From Planctomycetota bacterium (GTDB lineage Bacteria; Planctomycetota; Planctomycetia; Pirellulales; Pirellulaceae), in the NCBI GenBank assembly GCA_026692865.1, contig JAPLNI010000058.1:656073-688801 (forward strand): a stretch of 32,729 nt of DNA, read 5' to 3'. How positions within the stretch are numbered: position 1 is the stretch's first letter; every line of letters starts with the position of its first letter. A model generated the notes under the pieces. The model did not search any database and was not told the origin of the DNA. It worked only from the letters and a program-made list of their open reading frames with translations. Below are positions 1 through 9,408 of the stretch, one piece after another. The position numbers and the translations under genes were made by a program.

Positions 1-843
1 CTTATCTGTGAATCCTCTGATATCCAAGCTCCTAACTGGACGCCTGATGGAAAATGGCTTGTCTGCAATGGTAGCATCGGTGGCAGCAAAACACTGATGC
101 GCATCGCCGCCGATGGTAACTCCCAGCCGGAGCCTATCGTAACTGAGGGGGTCAAAGTTACGAGCAACGATCATGTCCTTTCCCCGGATGGAAAGACGAT
201 TTTTATCACTGCGAATTCTCATCTGTACGCGGTGCCATTCGATGGCGGCAAGCCACAGCGTATTTCCAACGAGCATCACAATTCTTTGGCGTTCAAATAT
301 TTTCTCCACGGTGTTTCGCCAGATGGAAAGACGTTAGCTTACGTCGGCGTCAATGCCGTGGGCGATGATCCTTGGGGTCGATCTGATGTTTATACGATTC
401 CGGCGGTTGGAGGTCCCGACACGCGTTTGACTGACACCCCGGTCCCCGACGACGGTCCCGAGTATTCGCCTGATGGAGAGTGGATTTACTTCAACTCGGA
501 ACTCAACGCCAAGATTCCCGGCCACGCGCAGTGTTATCGCATGAAGACCGATGGTACAGGCCTCGAGCAACTGACTCACGACGATCGCGTAAACTGGTTT
601 CCACATATTTCGCCCGACGGGAAATGGATTGTTTACTTGAGCTATCCAACTGGTACAGTGAAACATCCGGCCAATAAAGATGTTATCCTTCGCCGCATGA
701 AGCCCGACGGAAGCGAACAGGCTGACATCATCGCCTTCAACGGTGGCCAGGGAACCATCAACGTCAACAGTTGGTCCCCAGGTAGTAAACGCTTCGCCTT
801 CGTAAAATACAAAATAGTCGACGAGTCATTCCGGCAACCTTGA
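1..843 (+). CDS. TolB/PD40-type beta-propeller protein, 5' partial
   Basis: The frame is open from the first base of the window, so the gene begins upstream; 280 residues are visible. It contains repeated PD40/WD40-like units of the form SPDGKxIxF or SPDGxWIYF (for example SPDGKTIFI, SPDGKTLAYVG, SPDGEWIYF, SPDGKWIVY), each followed by a short strand and a GG/DG turn, as in TolB-like and DPP-IV-like propellers. Such proteins are common in planctomycete periplasm as stand-alone propellers or as the N-terminal part of peptidases. No catalytic domain follows here: translation stops at 841-843 after the last blade. The N-terminal signal region is outside the window. Neighbouring genes are secreted too, which fits an extracytoplasmic role, but the ligand or substrate is unknown. 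Confidence 0.8.
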   Translation, partial: LICESSDIQAPNWTPDGKWLVCNGSIGGSKTLMRIAADGNSQPEPIVTEGVKVTSNDHVLSPDGKTIFITANSHLYAVPFDGGKPQRISNEHHNSLAFKYFLHGVSPDGKTLAYVGVNAVGDDPWGRSDVYTIPAVGGPDTRLTDTPVPDDGPEYSPDGEWIYFNSELNAKIPGHAQCYRMKTDGTGLEQLTHDDRVNWFPHISPDGKWIVYLSYPTGTVKHPANKDVILRRMKPDGSEQADIIAFNGGQGTINVNSWSPGSKRFAFVKYKIVDESFRQP

Positions 844-932
844 GGCCTTCGCTTCATGCTTGAGTCAGAAGCTCCGCTTTTTACCTTAATCGCAAAATGA
901 AACGAACATCAACTCCACAACCCGACATTTAC

Positions 933-2198
933 ATGAAAAACATCCTCGTTCTCCTTTCTTTCCTTATCTGTGGCTCGTTGCTAAGCGCTGCCGATCCGCA
1001 GACTGCAGCCGAGCGAATCGAGCAGGCGCATACAGTACTTTGGAATAAACGTATCGACCAGCACGGTATTGTTTTGGATTTCATCGGCGAAATCCCAACC
1101 CCTCAGGATTGCAGCCTTGGACGGCCGAATGCCATTGGCTGGTGGAGTCCGATTGAGAACGGACCGATGTTCACAGGCTTGTATCTTCCAGCGGCCTGCG
1201 AGCGTGCTCGACGCAGCGGTGATCCGATAGACAAAGCCAAAGCAACGCGACTGGCGCAGGGTCTCTTGAAGTGTGCTTCCGTTTCCGATGTGCCCGGTTT
1301 CATCGCTCGAGGCATGGGTACGGATGGCAAGTGTCACTATCCCCTCGGCTCCGATGACCAAACCCATCCATGGTTCTATGGTTTGCATGCGTACTTCATG
1401 AGCGGGCTTGCCTCACCTAAGGAATGCGATGACATTCAACGAAAGATGCAAGAAGTAGCAAATATTCTTGAGGATACTGGTTGGAAGTGTCCTTGTGACG
1501 GTGCATTTAAGGGGGAGTTCCGGGGTGGTTTTCAAGGGCACCTCTTTCGCGACGCAGCTCGTTACCTGTTCATGCTTCGTGCCATGCATGACGTGACCCA
1601 CAATCAAATTTGGATCGAACGCTATCAGAAAGCTCTCGCCGAGCGTCCCACAAATTCCAATCTCACACGGGCGGAAATCTGCGCAGCCGGATACCCTGGT
1701 GATCGTGAATCGATTAAACGTCTGGATGAATACGCACTGTGGATCTATGTAGGGTCTCAAGCTTCGTTGGCAAAGCTCGTTGCCATCGAGAGCGATGAAT
1801 CGACCCGAGAAAAATATCGCAGCGGTCTCGCCATTAACGCAACGAATGCTCTTGTCGCGATGGAGGTTTACGCGAAGTTCGACAACAACGACACACAGGC
1901 TTTTGGACACTCCAACTGGCGGAAGGGATATGCTACATGGTTCCCTCAAGCCACACAGGCCGAGGCCAAGAAGCTTTCCGAAATCGGGGATAAAGGGATT
2001 CTGGGTGGACGCAAAAACTATGAAGCCCGCTACATGCGAAATCCTTTGGCCGCGGCGGCCGTTGTCGCGCTCTCCGGTGGCGGTACTGGACGCAATGCCA
2101 TCGAACGTACGATCCAGCACTACGATTACTCGAAGCTAAATATGTCGGAGTTCTTCTTCGCTGAATGCGCCTACTATGCATTACCAGCTATCAAATAG
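933..2198 (+). CDS. exported protein of unknown function
   Basis: A 421-residue protein that I do not recognise as a named family. I chose the ATG at 933 rather than the in-frame ATG at 897 because translation from 933 gives a clean signal peptide: Met-Lys-Asn followed by a hydrophobic stretch ending SLLSAAD. The mature part is rich in alpha-helix-type segments with Trp and Gly motifs (IGWWSPIENGPMFTGLYL, HPWFYGLHAYF), which look like an alpha/alpha-toroid fold of the sort seen in many polysaccharide-active proteins. That fold assignment is inference only. It sits between a propeller protein and a polygalacturonase remnant, so a role in polysaccharide processing is possible. No truncation is apparent. 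Confidence 0.7.
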   Translation: MKNILVLLSFLICGSLLSAADPQTAAERIEQAHTVLWNKRIDQHGIVLDFIGEIPTPQDCSLGRPNAIGWWSPIENGPMFTGLYLPAACERARRSGDPIDKAKATRLAQGLLKCASVSDVPGFIARGMGTDGKCHYPLGSDDQTHPWFYGLHAYFMSGLASPKECDDIQRKMQEVANILEDTGWKCPCDGAFKGEFRGGFQGHLFRDAARYLFMLRAMHDVTHNQIWIERYQKALAERPTNSNLTRAEICAAGYPGDRESIKRLDEYALWIYVGSQASLAKLVAIESDESTREKYRSGLAINATNALVAMEVYAKFDNNDTQAFGHSNWRKGYATWFPQATQAEAKKLSEIGDKGILGGRKNYEARYMRNPLAAAAVVALSGGGTGRNAIERTIQHYDYSKLNMSEFFFAECAYYALPAIK

Positions 2199-2290
2199 CC
2201 GTATTCGAAACGAATCTTTCAGATTGTCGCACGTGACGTGAGATGTAAATTTAATAGCATGGTCATAGTAGAAAACAACAGGGAGCTGTA

Positions 2291-2900
2291 ATGAGTACTC
2301 GATCAAGGCGACAGTTTGCGTCCACACTTACATCTATCACTACTGCGGGATTAATAGGTAGCTGTTTTCCAATCGCTTCCTCGAACGCACAGTCGCCCTT
2401 GAACGACGGCTCATCGCTACCGGGCGTCTTCAATGTCCGCGACTTTGGAGCCAAAGGAGATGGTACAACGAAGGATACCTTGGCGATTCAAGCAACGATC
2501 GATGCGTGCTCCAAGTCTGGGGGTGGAACTGTCTATTTGCCGCCGGGGGTTTTTCTTTCGGGAACGATCACGCTTAAGGATAACGTAACACTCCATCTAG
2601 CTCACACGGCAAAATTGCTCGGAAGATCGGACTATCCGGCAAAGCCATTTCCGGCGCGAGATTTGGATATTGGGGCTTCGACGTATGGGCGCTGGTTTAC
2701 GCCGAGGGAAGCAAAAACTTCAGTATCGAAGGACGCGGCTCGATTGATGGCAACATACCTTCTTGAGTGTCGAAGGGGACCAAAGTGCGGATATCGCATT
2801 GGCTAACAATGATCTACGGCTTGCCGATCACTTATTTGAGAAATCGGATGGGTTCAGTGGCCAAATCATCGAATCGGGCAAGTTAAGCCCCAAACGCTAA
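2291..2900 (+). pseudogene. GH28 polygalacturonase-like remnant, frameshifted and internally deleted
   Basis: The start is well supported by AGGGAGCTGTA before ATG, and the N-terminus carries a Tat-like motif (SRRQFAS) with a hydrophobic stretch. Residues from about 40 read FNVRDFGAKGDGTTKDTLAIQ, the standard opening of pectate-lyase/GH28 right-handed beta-helices. At about 2666 the reading frame is lost. The next frame continues the family sequence (WALVYAEGSKNFSIEGRG, then SIDGN) up to about 2755, and a third frame then reads a C-terminal tail (FLSVEGDQSADIALANNDL) to a TAA at 2898-2900. The catalytic core that should lie between SIDGN and the tail is absent, so about 200-300 residues have been deleted. 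Intact enzymes hydrolyse alpha-1,4-galacturonan; this copy cannot be functional. Confidence 0.75.
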
Positions 2901-2914
2901 GAAGGTGCTCGACA

Positions 2915-3031
2915 ATGAAACTTGCCACATTGCGACCTCGCTTACGTTCTATCTTCTATGTGTTATTTCCATTTGCGATTTTTGCTGAGAATCTTTTCCT
3001 TCAACACGTTGTTGGTTCCACGACCTGCTAG
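2915..3031 (+). pseudogene. short ORF with signal-peptide-like start, probable gene remnant
   Basis: A 38-codon frame from ATG 2915 to TAG 3029-3031, outside any longer gene. It begins Met-Lys and has a positively charged stretch, then a hydrophobic core (FYVLFPFAIF) and a plausible cleavage region (AEN), after which it stops. This looks like the leader of an exported protein whose body was lost, consistent with the decayed GH28 gene just upstream. A chance ORF cannot be excluded; no Shine-Dalgarno sequence is obvious. Confidence 0.25.
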
Positions 3032-3091
3032 CCTAAACGAGCCGACCTCTCGCCTTTCCTAAGGACAAACACGAACTGACGATAACCTTTC

Positions 3092-5626
3092 ATGAGAACC
3101 TCAGTAATCATCTACTATAATGTCTTCCTGCTTGCGTTTTTCGTCTTTGACGTCCACGCTGCCGAGCCGCCTAATCCGCAGGTACCAGTCAAGCAACTCG
3201 AAACTCCGTTAACTGTTTCGTCGTTAGTGATGCCACGAGTGTTCGTGCAGGGCTTCACCGTGCGCGAGTTGCCAGTACAACTGACGAGCCTCAACAACAT
3301 TGAATACGCGCCCGATGGAAGGCTGTTCGCTGGTGGATACGATGGCCGCTTTCATTTGTTGCGAGACACCGACGGTGATGGCTTAGAAGATCAGGTGGAT
3401 ACGTTTTGGTCCGAATCGGGTCCAAACTATCCTCTCGGCATGGTCGTGAAAGACGGCGATCCGCATGCGATACTTGCAGATGAGCTTGTGCGGTTCCGCG
3501 ATACGGACGGCGATGGTGTTCCCGACAAACGAGAAACCGTCATCAAAGATATTGATGACCCTACGTTAGTTACTGCAGTTACTGCACCCTATCTCAACCA
3601 TCGTCGTGTAGATAGTTCGATGGCGCTGGCGTATGGTCCCGACGGGGCTTGGTACGTAACGATGGGTAACGCAGGCCATGATAATCCCTATTGGCAAGAG
3701 TCCTTTGAGAAAGGCAAGAAGCCATCCGGTACCGCGCGTTACACGACGGACAAACGCCGCGGGTGCTTGTTGCGAATCGGGAATGATGGAACGGTCGAGC
3801 AACTCGCCAGTGGTTTGCGCTACATTATGTCCCTGCAGTTCAACGCACAGGGGGATCTATTCGGCACGGACCAGGAGGGAGCGACATGGTGTCCCAACGG
3901 CAATCCGTTCGACGAGTTGTTACATATTCAAGCTGGGCGTCACTACGGCTTTCCACCGCGGCATCCACAGTTCCTGCCCGATGTGATTGATGAGCCGAGC
4001 GTTTGGGACTATCGGCCACAGCATCAAAGCACCTGTGGTTTCCGTTTCAACACTCCCGCCACTGGGCGAGGTCGCTTTGGACCGAAGTTCTGGGAGGACG
4101 ACGCGATCGTCACGGGCGAGTCTCGTGGCAAACTGTGGCGAACCAGCCTAGTAAAAACCGCAGCGGGATACGTAGCACAAAGCCAGCTCATCGCGAACCT
4201 TGGCCTACTCGCTGTGGACTGCGCGATTTCGCCTCATGGCGACCTCGTCGTCTGTTGCCATACGGGCAAGCCGGATTGGGGAAACGGCCCAAAAGGCGAT
4301 GGCCGCATTTTCAAGTTTACTTACAGCGATCCGAATGCTGCGCAGCCGGGCCTTGCTTGGGCTGCTAGTGAAACAGAGAGTATCGTTGCCTTTGATCGTC
4401 CTCTTAGTGAGATTGCATGGAACGATGTTGGATCGCGCGCGAAGATTGCCTTTGGACGCTACGTTGCAGCAGGCGATGCATCAGAAACTATTCGTCCTGG
4501 CTACAAAATTGTTCAGATGCAGCAGCGTCAACAACGCCATGACCTCGCCGTTAAGAATGTGCGACTGGGAGAAGATCGAACAAGCATCATTATCGAGACA
4601 CCCAAGCGATCGCAAGCGTTTCAATACGCGATTCATATTGCTCCACGCGATGCTGCGGTGACGGGACTTGACCTCGAGTATGACCTTGCAGGGGTCGCGG
4701 CTGATTGGCTTGGACAATCCGGTGCTCAATGGCGCGGTTGGTTGCCTCATCCTGACACAACGGCGTCGAAACAATTTACGCGTGCCAGTGCCATGCATGA
4801 TGCCCTTTGGAAGCATCTCGACACGCCTGGCAGCCTTCAGTTGCGTGGCCAACTGGATCTGTTCAATATGTTGCAACCTACCACACAGCCTGATTCGGAA
4901 CTGGATTACACACCGACTCCGGAAACGGTCACCATGATCTTCCGAAGCGATGCGACCCTCAAGGTGGAAGCGTCCGGCGCGAAGATTGAACGGGTCAGCG
5001 ATTACGAATCGCATTGTACGTTTGCCAATGTTGCTGAGAATCGTTGGACTCCCATTGCGATCGCTCTGGCTACACCCGTTCGGCAACTAGATGTCTCGTA
5101 TTATACGGACCGCGATTTACGTCCTCGTGCTGCGGGCACACGCCGATTCCTAATGCCGTTCGCTACTCCCGGATCCGAGGATCGTATCGAACGCCACATT
5201 CCTGAACTCGTCGGTGGCGACTGGGACAAGGGCCATGCGCTCTTCAATGGCAAAGCTGCTTGTGTCACTTGCCATCCGTTTCGAGGCGAAGGATTTGCTG
5301 TGGGCGCAGACTTGAATAACTTAGTCCATCGAGACTATGCGAGCGTCCTCCGCGACGTGATCGACCCCAACGCTGCCATCAATCCCGACGCGATCGGCTA
5401 TATCGTTCGACTTGACAGCGGTGAAGTCATCACCGGCACACGCGTCGGCGAGACGTCGGAATTGCTTAGCCTTGCCCAAGCTGGTGGAAAGGTTGTCAAG
5501 ATCTCCAAGAAGGAGATAGAGGAAGTCAAGCCGATGACGACTTCGCTCATGCCAGTGGGCCTCGATAAGAATCTTTCTCCGGAAGAACTGCGCGATTTGA
5601 TGACCTACTTACTCACCGAAAAATAG
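3092..5626 (+). CDS. PVC-type c-heme-binding propeller protein
   Basis: An 844-residue exported protein. An N-terminal signal peptide (hydrophobic residues 5-23, ending VHAAE) is followed by an NHL/glucose-dehydrogenase-like propeller (about 50-400). This begins VRELPVQLTSLNNIEYAPDG and holds two calcium-loop-like DTDGDG motifs at about residues 92 and 137. The C-terminus carries a single c-type heme motif, Cys724-Val-Thr-Cys727-His728, in GHALFNGKAACVTCHPFRGEG. After it comes the conserved planctomycete heme-domain tail (GADLNNL, DVIDPNAAINPDAIGYIV, LSPEELRDLMTYLL), which I recognise as the TIGR02603-type heme-binding domain. These proteins are abundant in Planctomycetota/Verrucomicrobiota and are thought to oxidise sugars or related compounds in the periplasm; the substrate is unknown. 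The following gene encodes a DUF1552 protein, a frequent partner. The gene appears complete. Confidence 0.88.
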   Translation: MRTSVIIYYNVFLLAFFVFDVHAAEPPNPQVPVKQLETPLTVSSLVMPRVFVQGFTVRELPVQLTSLNNIEYAPDGRLFAGGYDGRFHLLRDTDGDGLEDQVDTFWSESGPNYPLGMVVKDGDPHAILADELVRFRDTDGDGVPDKRETVIKDIDDPTLVTAVTAPYLNHRRVDSSMALAYGPDGAWYVTMGNAGHDNPYWQESFEKGKKPSGTARYTTDKRRGCLLRIGNDGTVEQLASGLRYIMSLQFNAQGDLFGTDQEGATWCPNGNPFDELLHIQAGRHYGFPPRHPQFLPDVIDEPSVWDYRPQHQSTCGFRFNTPATGRGRFGPKFWEDDAIVTGESRGKLWRTSLVKTAAGYVAQSQLIANLGLLAVDCAISPHGDLVVCCHTGKPDWGNGPKGDGRIFKFTYSDPNAAQPGLAWAASETESIVAFDRPLSEIAWNDVGSRAKIAFGRYVAAGDASETIRPGYKIVQMQQRQQRHDLAVKNVRLGEDRTSIIIETPKRSQAFQYAIHIAPRDAAVTGLDLEYDLAGVAADWLGQSGAQWRGWLPHPDTTASKQFTRASAMHDALWKHLDTPGSLQLRGQLDLFNMLQPTTQPDSELDYTPTPETVTMIFRSDATLKVEASGAKIERVSDYESHCTFANVAENRWTPIAIALATPVRQLDVSYYTDRDLRPRAAGTRRFLMPFATPGSEDRIERHIPELVGGDWDKGHALFNGKAACVTCHPFRGEGFAVGADLNNLVHRDYASVLRDVIDPNAAINPDAIGYIVRLDSGEVITGTRVGETSELLSLAQAGGKVVKISKKEIEEVKPMTTSLMPVGLDKNLSPEELRDLMTYLLTEK

Positions 5627-5652
5627 TTACCAACCCAATCTTGGATTTTCAA

Positions 5653-6963
5653 ATGAAACCACGTTCATGCGCCTTGTCTCGCGCTTCGTCGTTGTCCCCT
5701 TCCTGCGGTCTCTCCCGCCGTACCTTCTTCCGCGCGACTGGCGTCGGGCTTTCTTTGCCATGGCTTGACGCGATGCAGCCCGCCATTGCTCATGAGTCAA
5801 GCAATATTCGGCCGCGCCGCATGGTGCTGATCAATAAGGCACTCGGACTGCATGGGCCCGATTTTTTTCCAAAACAAAAGGGCAGTGATTTTGAATTGAC
5901 TCCTTACCTAAAGGAGTTTGCAGCCCTGCGCGGCAACTTCACGGTGTTCAGTGGACTCTCCCATCCCGAGGCTGGTGGTGGACATTCATCGGAACAAAGC
6001 TTTTTAACGGCTGCACCACATTCAGGGACACCAGCCTTTCGCAATACGATCTCGCTTGATCAGCTGGTTGCCGAACAAATCAGTGATCAGACACGGCACT
6101 CTTTTCTCGCCTTGGGCTCGCACAGCGGCAGCCTTTCGTGGACGCGAAACGGTGTGCAGATTCCAGCGGACAAAGATCCGGCTACTGTCTTCCGACGACT
6201 TTTCATTACAGGTACGCCGGCAGAAATTCGCGATCAAGAACAGCAGTTGCGAGACGGGAATAGCATTCTCGATTCAGTGCGTGAGGAGACCGCTGCCTTG
6301 CAACGTCGCGTTGGTCCGGGCGATCGCGATCGAATCGATCAGTACTTCTCCGCGGTGCGCGACGTTGAGAAGCGACTAAAAGTAGCCGAATCTTGGTCGC
6401 ATAAACCCAAGCCTGATGTGAAAGCCGAGGTCCCAGGAGATTATCCCGATGGTTCCGATATCGTAGGACGCATGCGAATGATGCTGGACCTTGCATACCT
6501 CGCATTGCAAACCGATTCAACCCGGTTGATCACCTTCGCTATCGACGTCGATGGTGGCGTCCCGCCGATCGAAGGCGTCAAAGAAAGCCGACACAACCTC
6601 AGTCACCACGGTCAGGATCCATCCAAGATCGATCAACTCCGACGAATCGAACTCGCCGAGCTACAAGCGCTAAACGACTTCCTCACGAAACTCCAATCGA
6701 GTGACGAAGCCGGCGGTCGGATACTCGATCAAACACAAGTCCTCTTCGGCAGCAATCTCGGAAACGCCAGCAGTCATGACACTCGAAATCTACCGGTGTT
6801 ACTTTTCGGTGGTGACTTCAAGCATGGACAGCACCTTGCATTTGATCAAAAAAATAACACTCCTCTCGCCAATCTCTTTGTCACGATGCTCCAAAGAATG
6901 GGAATTGATACAGATCGATTTGGCAACGGCACTAGCTCTTTGACAGGACTTGAGTTCTCATAG
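5653..6963 (+). CDS. DUF1552 family protein, Tat-exported
   Basis: 436 residues from the ATG at 5653; an in-frame TTG at 5641 is possible but unneeded. The N-terminus has a twin-arginine motif (SRRTFFRATG, arginines at 22-23) and a hydrophobic region ending PWLDAM, typical of Tat substrates. The body matches the DUF1552 family of planctomycetes: the RRMVLINKALGLHG opening, FTVFSGLSHPEAGGGHSSE, a long middle helix with DVEKRL, and the C-terminal DQTQVLFGSNLGNASSHDTRNLP, then GGDFKHGQHL. It resembles DUF1501/sulfatase-like alpha/beta folds, but the reaction is unknown. It starts 26 nt after the heme-binding protein gene, so the two are probably cotranscribed and may act together in the periplasm. 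No defect is seen. Confidence 0.85.
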   Translation: MKPRSCALSRASSLSPSCGLSRRTFFRATGVGLSLPWLDAMQPAIAHESSNIRPRRMVLINKALGLHGPDFFPKQKGSDFELTPYLKEFAALRGNFTVFSGLSHPEAGGGHSSEQSFLTAAPHSGTPAFRNTISLDQLVAEQISDQTRHSFLALGSHSGSLSWTRNGVQIPADKDPATVFRRLFITGTPAEIRDQEQQLRDGNSILDSVREETAALQRRVGPGDRDRIDQYFSAVRDVEKRLKVAESWSHKPKPDVKAEVPGDYPDGSDIVGRMRMMLDLAYLALQTDSTRLITFAIDVDGGVPPIEGVKESRHNLSHHGQDPSKIDQLRRIELAELQALNDFLTKLQSSDEAGGRILDQTQVLFGSNLGNASSHDTRNLPVLLFGGDFKHGQHLAFDQKNNTPLANLFVTMLQRMGIDTDRFGNGTSSLTGLEFS

Positions 6964-7056
6964 AGAAACCTGATCATCCCCGTTGGCACCCTGAATCAAT
7001 GAGAATTGAATCAACAAGAAATTTTCCCGATAAGCTTGTTCACCCCGAAGGAAATT

Positions 7057-7734
7057 ATGATGCGACATGCTACTCAACTGTTTTGGTTATTCGTTGTCAC
7101 GATAGTAGCAGTTGGTGAAACCGCCGAGCCTAAGCCACCCGAGACGAAGCTCACCGTTCTAGGCCAACTTGTTACGGCAGAAGCCTTCGATCGCGCCGAG
7201 TCACTCGCGCCCAAAGGAACCGTTGGTTGGCGAGGTGGTATCGGCGAGTGGCGTGTCGAAGGAGGTGCCGTGCATGCTACAGATGAAAAGCCCTCTGCCG
7301 CTCGACCGAATGGTCATGAAGCGGTTTGTGAGTACGTGACCGAGTTAAATGACTTGGTCATGACCGCCGAATTTAAGCTCGGTACCTCCCCGCAGGTTGG
7401 ATTCGTCTGTCGAGACACCAATAGTCCCAATCATCATCTTGGTCGTATTCAGGTAACTCCAACTGCAGTTTGGCTACAAAAAATGAGCGGTATTGCAAAG
7501 CAGACGAGCAAAGAAGTCCTTCAAAAGATCGATACGCCGTTTGATCCTGAAAAGTGGTATCAAGTAACGATCGAGATTAGTGGCGATACCTGGCGAGCGA
7601 CGGTTGGTGACCACGAGTTGACCGCAAAGCATGATCGATTCAAAGATCCCAAAGGCCGAGTTGGGATGGTAGCAAAAGGCGAAGGTGCTCAGTTCAGAAA
7701 CGTCGCTGTTTGGAAGGCTCAGTCGAAACAATGA
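7057..7734 (+). CDS. secreted DUF1080-like (3-keto-disaccharide hydrolase-type) protein
   Basis: 225 residues from ATG 7057, chosen because GAAGGAAATT lies directly upstream and translation then opens with a signal peptide (basic Met-Met-Arg-His, then a hydrophobic stretch to VAVGETAE). The mature domain has concanavalin-like strand patterns of the DUF1080/3-keto-disaccharide hydrolase superfamily: GTVGWRGGIGEWRVEGGAVH near the start, then DLVMTAEFKLGTSPQVGFVCR, KWYQVTIEISGDTW and a closing GRVGMVAKGEGAQFRNVAVW. Such domains are very common in planctomycetes and probably bind or cleave sugars extracellularly. Similarity is at fold level and the exact family is less certain. It follows the DUF1552 gene by 93 nt. 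Confidence 0.75.
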   Translation: MMRHATQLFWLFVVTIVAVGETAEPKPPETKLTVLGQLVTAEAFDRAESLAPKGTVGWRGGIGEWRVEGGAVHATDEKPSAARPNGHEAVCEYVTELNDLVMTAEFKLGTSPQVGFVCRDTNSPNHHLGRIQVTPTAVWLQKMSGIAKQTSKEVLQKIDTPFDPEKWYQVTIEISGDTWRATVGDHELTAKHDRFKDPKGRVGMVAKGEGAQFRNVAVWKAQSKQ

Positions 7735-7972
7735 ATTCTTAACGGTCCTCCCCGACCACATGCACGACGTCATCACACAGACAACCTGGAAGGTATGGAC
7801 AAGGACGAAGGACGTAGATGCACTTGCTTCAATGAACAAAGTTCAGGCTGTTCTCGACGAGCATCCGGCGGGCTCGTTGTCCGAGACTTTCAAGATAAAT
7901 AAGAATGCCAAGAAAGCTGCTCGGGCTGGATATTAACCCAACGGCGACAAGAAACGATTGGCGGAAAATTGA

Positions 7973-9400
7973 ATGGCGGTTTCCAAATCTCATCATCAAG
8001 GAATGCGCTCAGTGAAAAACCATCTTTGCTTGCTGATTGTCTTAGCGCTTGCAACCTTCTCCTCGCTGCATGCTGAAGATAAGACGGCCATCAAACCCAA
8101 CATTGTTTTCTTGCTTGCCGATGACTCGGGCTATGCGGATTTCGGTTGCTACGGGCATCCGTATGCCCGAACGCCGAATATCGATAAACTCGCTACGGAA
8201 GGCACGCGATTCACACAGTTCTACGCAACAGGTGTCACATGTTGCCCTACTCGCACCGGCATAATGACCAGCAAGTGGCCAGCTTCGTATTCGACTTACC
8301 CCGCAAATGGCGGCTTTGCGGATCGAGCTACGATTACTGAGTTGTTGCACAAGCACGGCTATGCGACGGGACACTTTGGCAAGTGGCACATCGGACCTGA
8401 GGATCAAACGAAATCAGGTACATATGGGATCGATGTTATTAGCGCGGCAGCCGGTGCAGCAAAGAAGAAGAATACAGCAGGCCGAGATGCACCGATCTAT
8501 GATGCAGCAATTCAATTCATTGAGCAGCACAAAGACGGACCCTTTTACGTCAACGTTTGGGGCCATGTCTCACATCACAAGGTCGATCCTCCTAAGAGCT
8601 ATATCGACAAGTTCAAGGACTTAGTGGTCGACGAGTCGAAGTTCGCTGCGCCGATGCGAGAGAAGTTCGCTGCGTGCAAAGCGCTGGGTGGCGATGTGAG
8701 TGAGCACATGCGGGCTTATTTGGCAGACATTCATTCGTTGGATGACGACATCGGCAGGCTGCTGACGCGACTAGACGAACTGGGGTTAAGTGACAACACG
8801 ATTGTTGTCTTCTCGAGCGATCAAGGTTCTGCTCCCATTCGCAATGATGGCAAAAAGGCCGGAGGCGATAAAGACAAGATAGACAATGCTAGGCTCAATG
8901 CGATGGGCTACAACGGCGTCTACCGTGGTGGCAAGCATGGCATGTTTGAAGGGGGCGTTCGAGTACCTTGGATTGTACGCTGGCCCGGTCATGTGCCCGC
9001 GAATCGAGTTGACGAGAAATCTGTCATAAGTGGCGCAGATTTCCTACCAACTTTATGCGCCATCACCGGTGTAAAGATCAACGCGTCAGACTTCGATGGT
9101 GAAGATGCCTCTGCTGCTTGGCTCGGCAAAAGCGAGCATGTGCGCACCAAACCTCTCTTGTGGAAAACTAGTTCGGTAAACAGTGACGCTGGCATCCGCG
9201 ACGGCCAATGGAAGCTAATCTATCCCACTCGGAAGAACGCAGCCGAACTCGCACTTTACGATATCGTCAATGACCCTGGCGAAAACCAAAACCTTGTTTC
9301 GAAGTATCCTGAGGTTGTGAATAGACTCTCAACGAAAGTCCAAGGCTGGGTCGCAACCTTGCCCAGGGACTATATCAAGACCGACGATAACGACAAGTGA
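7973..9400 (+). CDS. secreted sulfatase (formylglycine-dependent)
   Basis: 475 residues with an N-terminal signal peptide (hydrophobic 19-31, ending SLHAED). The sulfatase domain begins PNIVFLLADDSGYADFGCYG, with metal-binding Asp50/Asp51. The active-site signature is Cys90-Cys91-Pro-Thr-Arg followed by TGIMTS; Cys90 is the residue expected to become formylglycine. Further family motifs are HFGKWHIG, NVWGHVSHHKVDPPK, DDDIGRLLTRLDELGLSDNTIV, SSDQGSAP and KHGMFEGGVRVPWIVRWPG. The length is normal for planctomycete arylsulfatase-like enzymes, which desulfate algal polysaccharides. An alternative start at ATG 8003 would shorten the leader by ten residues. It is the last intact gene of the polysaccharide-type region. 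Confidence 0.92.
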   Translation: MAVSKSHHQGMRSVKNHLCLLIVLALATFSSLHAEDKTAIKPNIVFLLADDSGYADFGCYGHPYARTPNIDKLATEGTRFTQFYATGVTCCPTRTGIMTSKWPASYSTYPANGGFADRATITELLHKHGYATGHFGKWHIGPEDQTKSGTYGIDVISAAAGAAKKKNTAGRDAPIYDAAIQFIEQHKDGPFYVNVWGHVSHHKVDPPKSYIDKFKDLVVDESKFAAPMREKFAACKALGGDVSEHMRAYLADIHSLDDDIGRLLTRLDELGLSDNTIVVFSSDQGSAPIRNDGKKAGGDKDKIDNARLNAMGYNGVYRGGKHGMFEGGVRVPWIVRWPGHVPANRVDEKSVISGADFLPTLCAITGVKINASDFDGEDASAAWLGKSEHVRTKPLLWKTSSVNSDAGIRDGQWKLIYPTRKNAAELALYDIVNDPGENQNLVSKYPEVVNRLSTKVQGWVATLPRDYIKTDDNDK

Positions 9401-9408
9401 TAGTGACC

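Noticed and set aside
4481-5086. Long minus-strand ORF within the heme-binding protein gene
   Set aside because: Shadow of a well-supported gene; no recognisable motif.
7742-7936. Short plus-strand frame between the DUF1080-like gene and the sulfatase (ending SETFKINKNAKKAARAGY)
   Set aside because: It may be a gene tail, but there is no start, no recognised family and no ribosome-binding site, so I do not call it.
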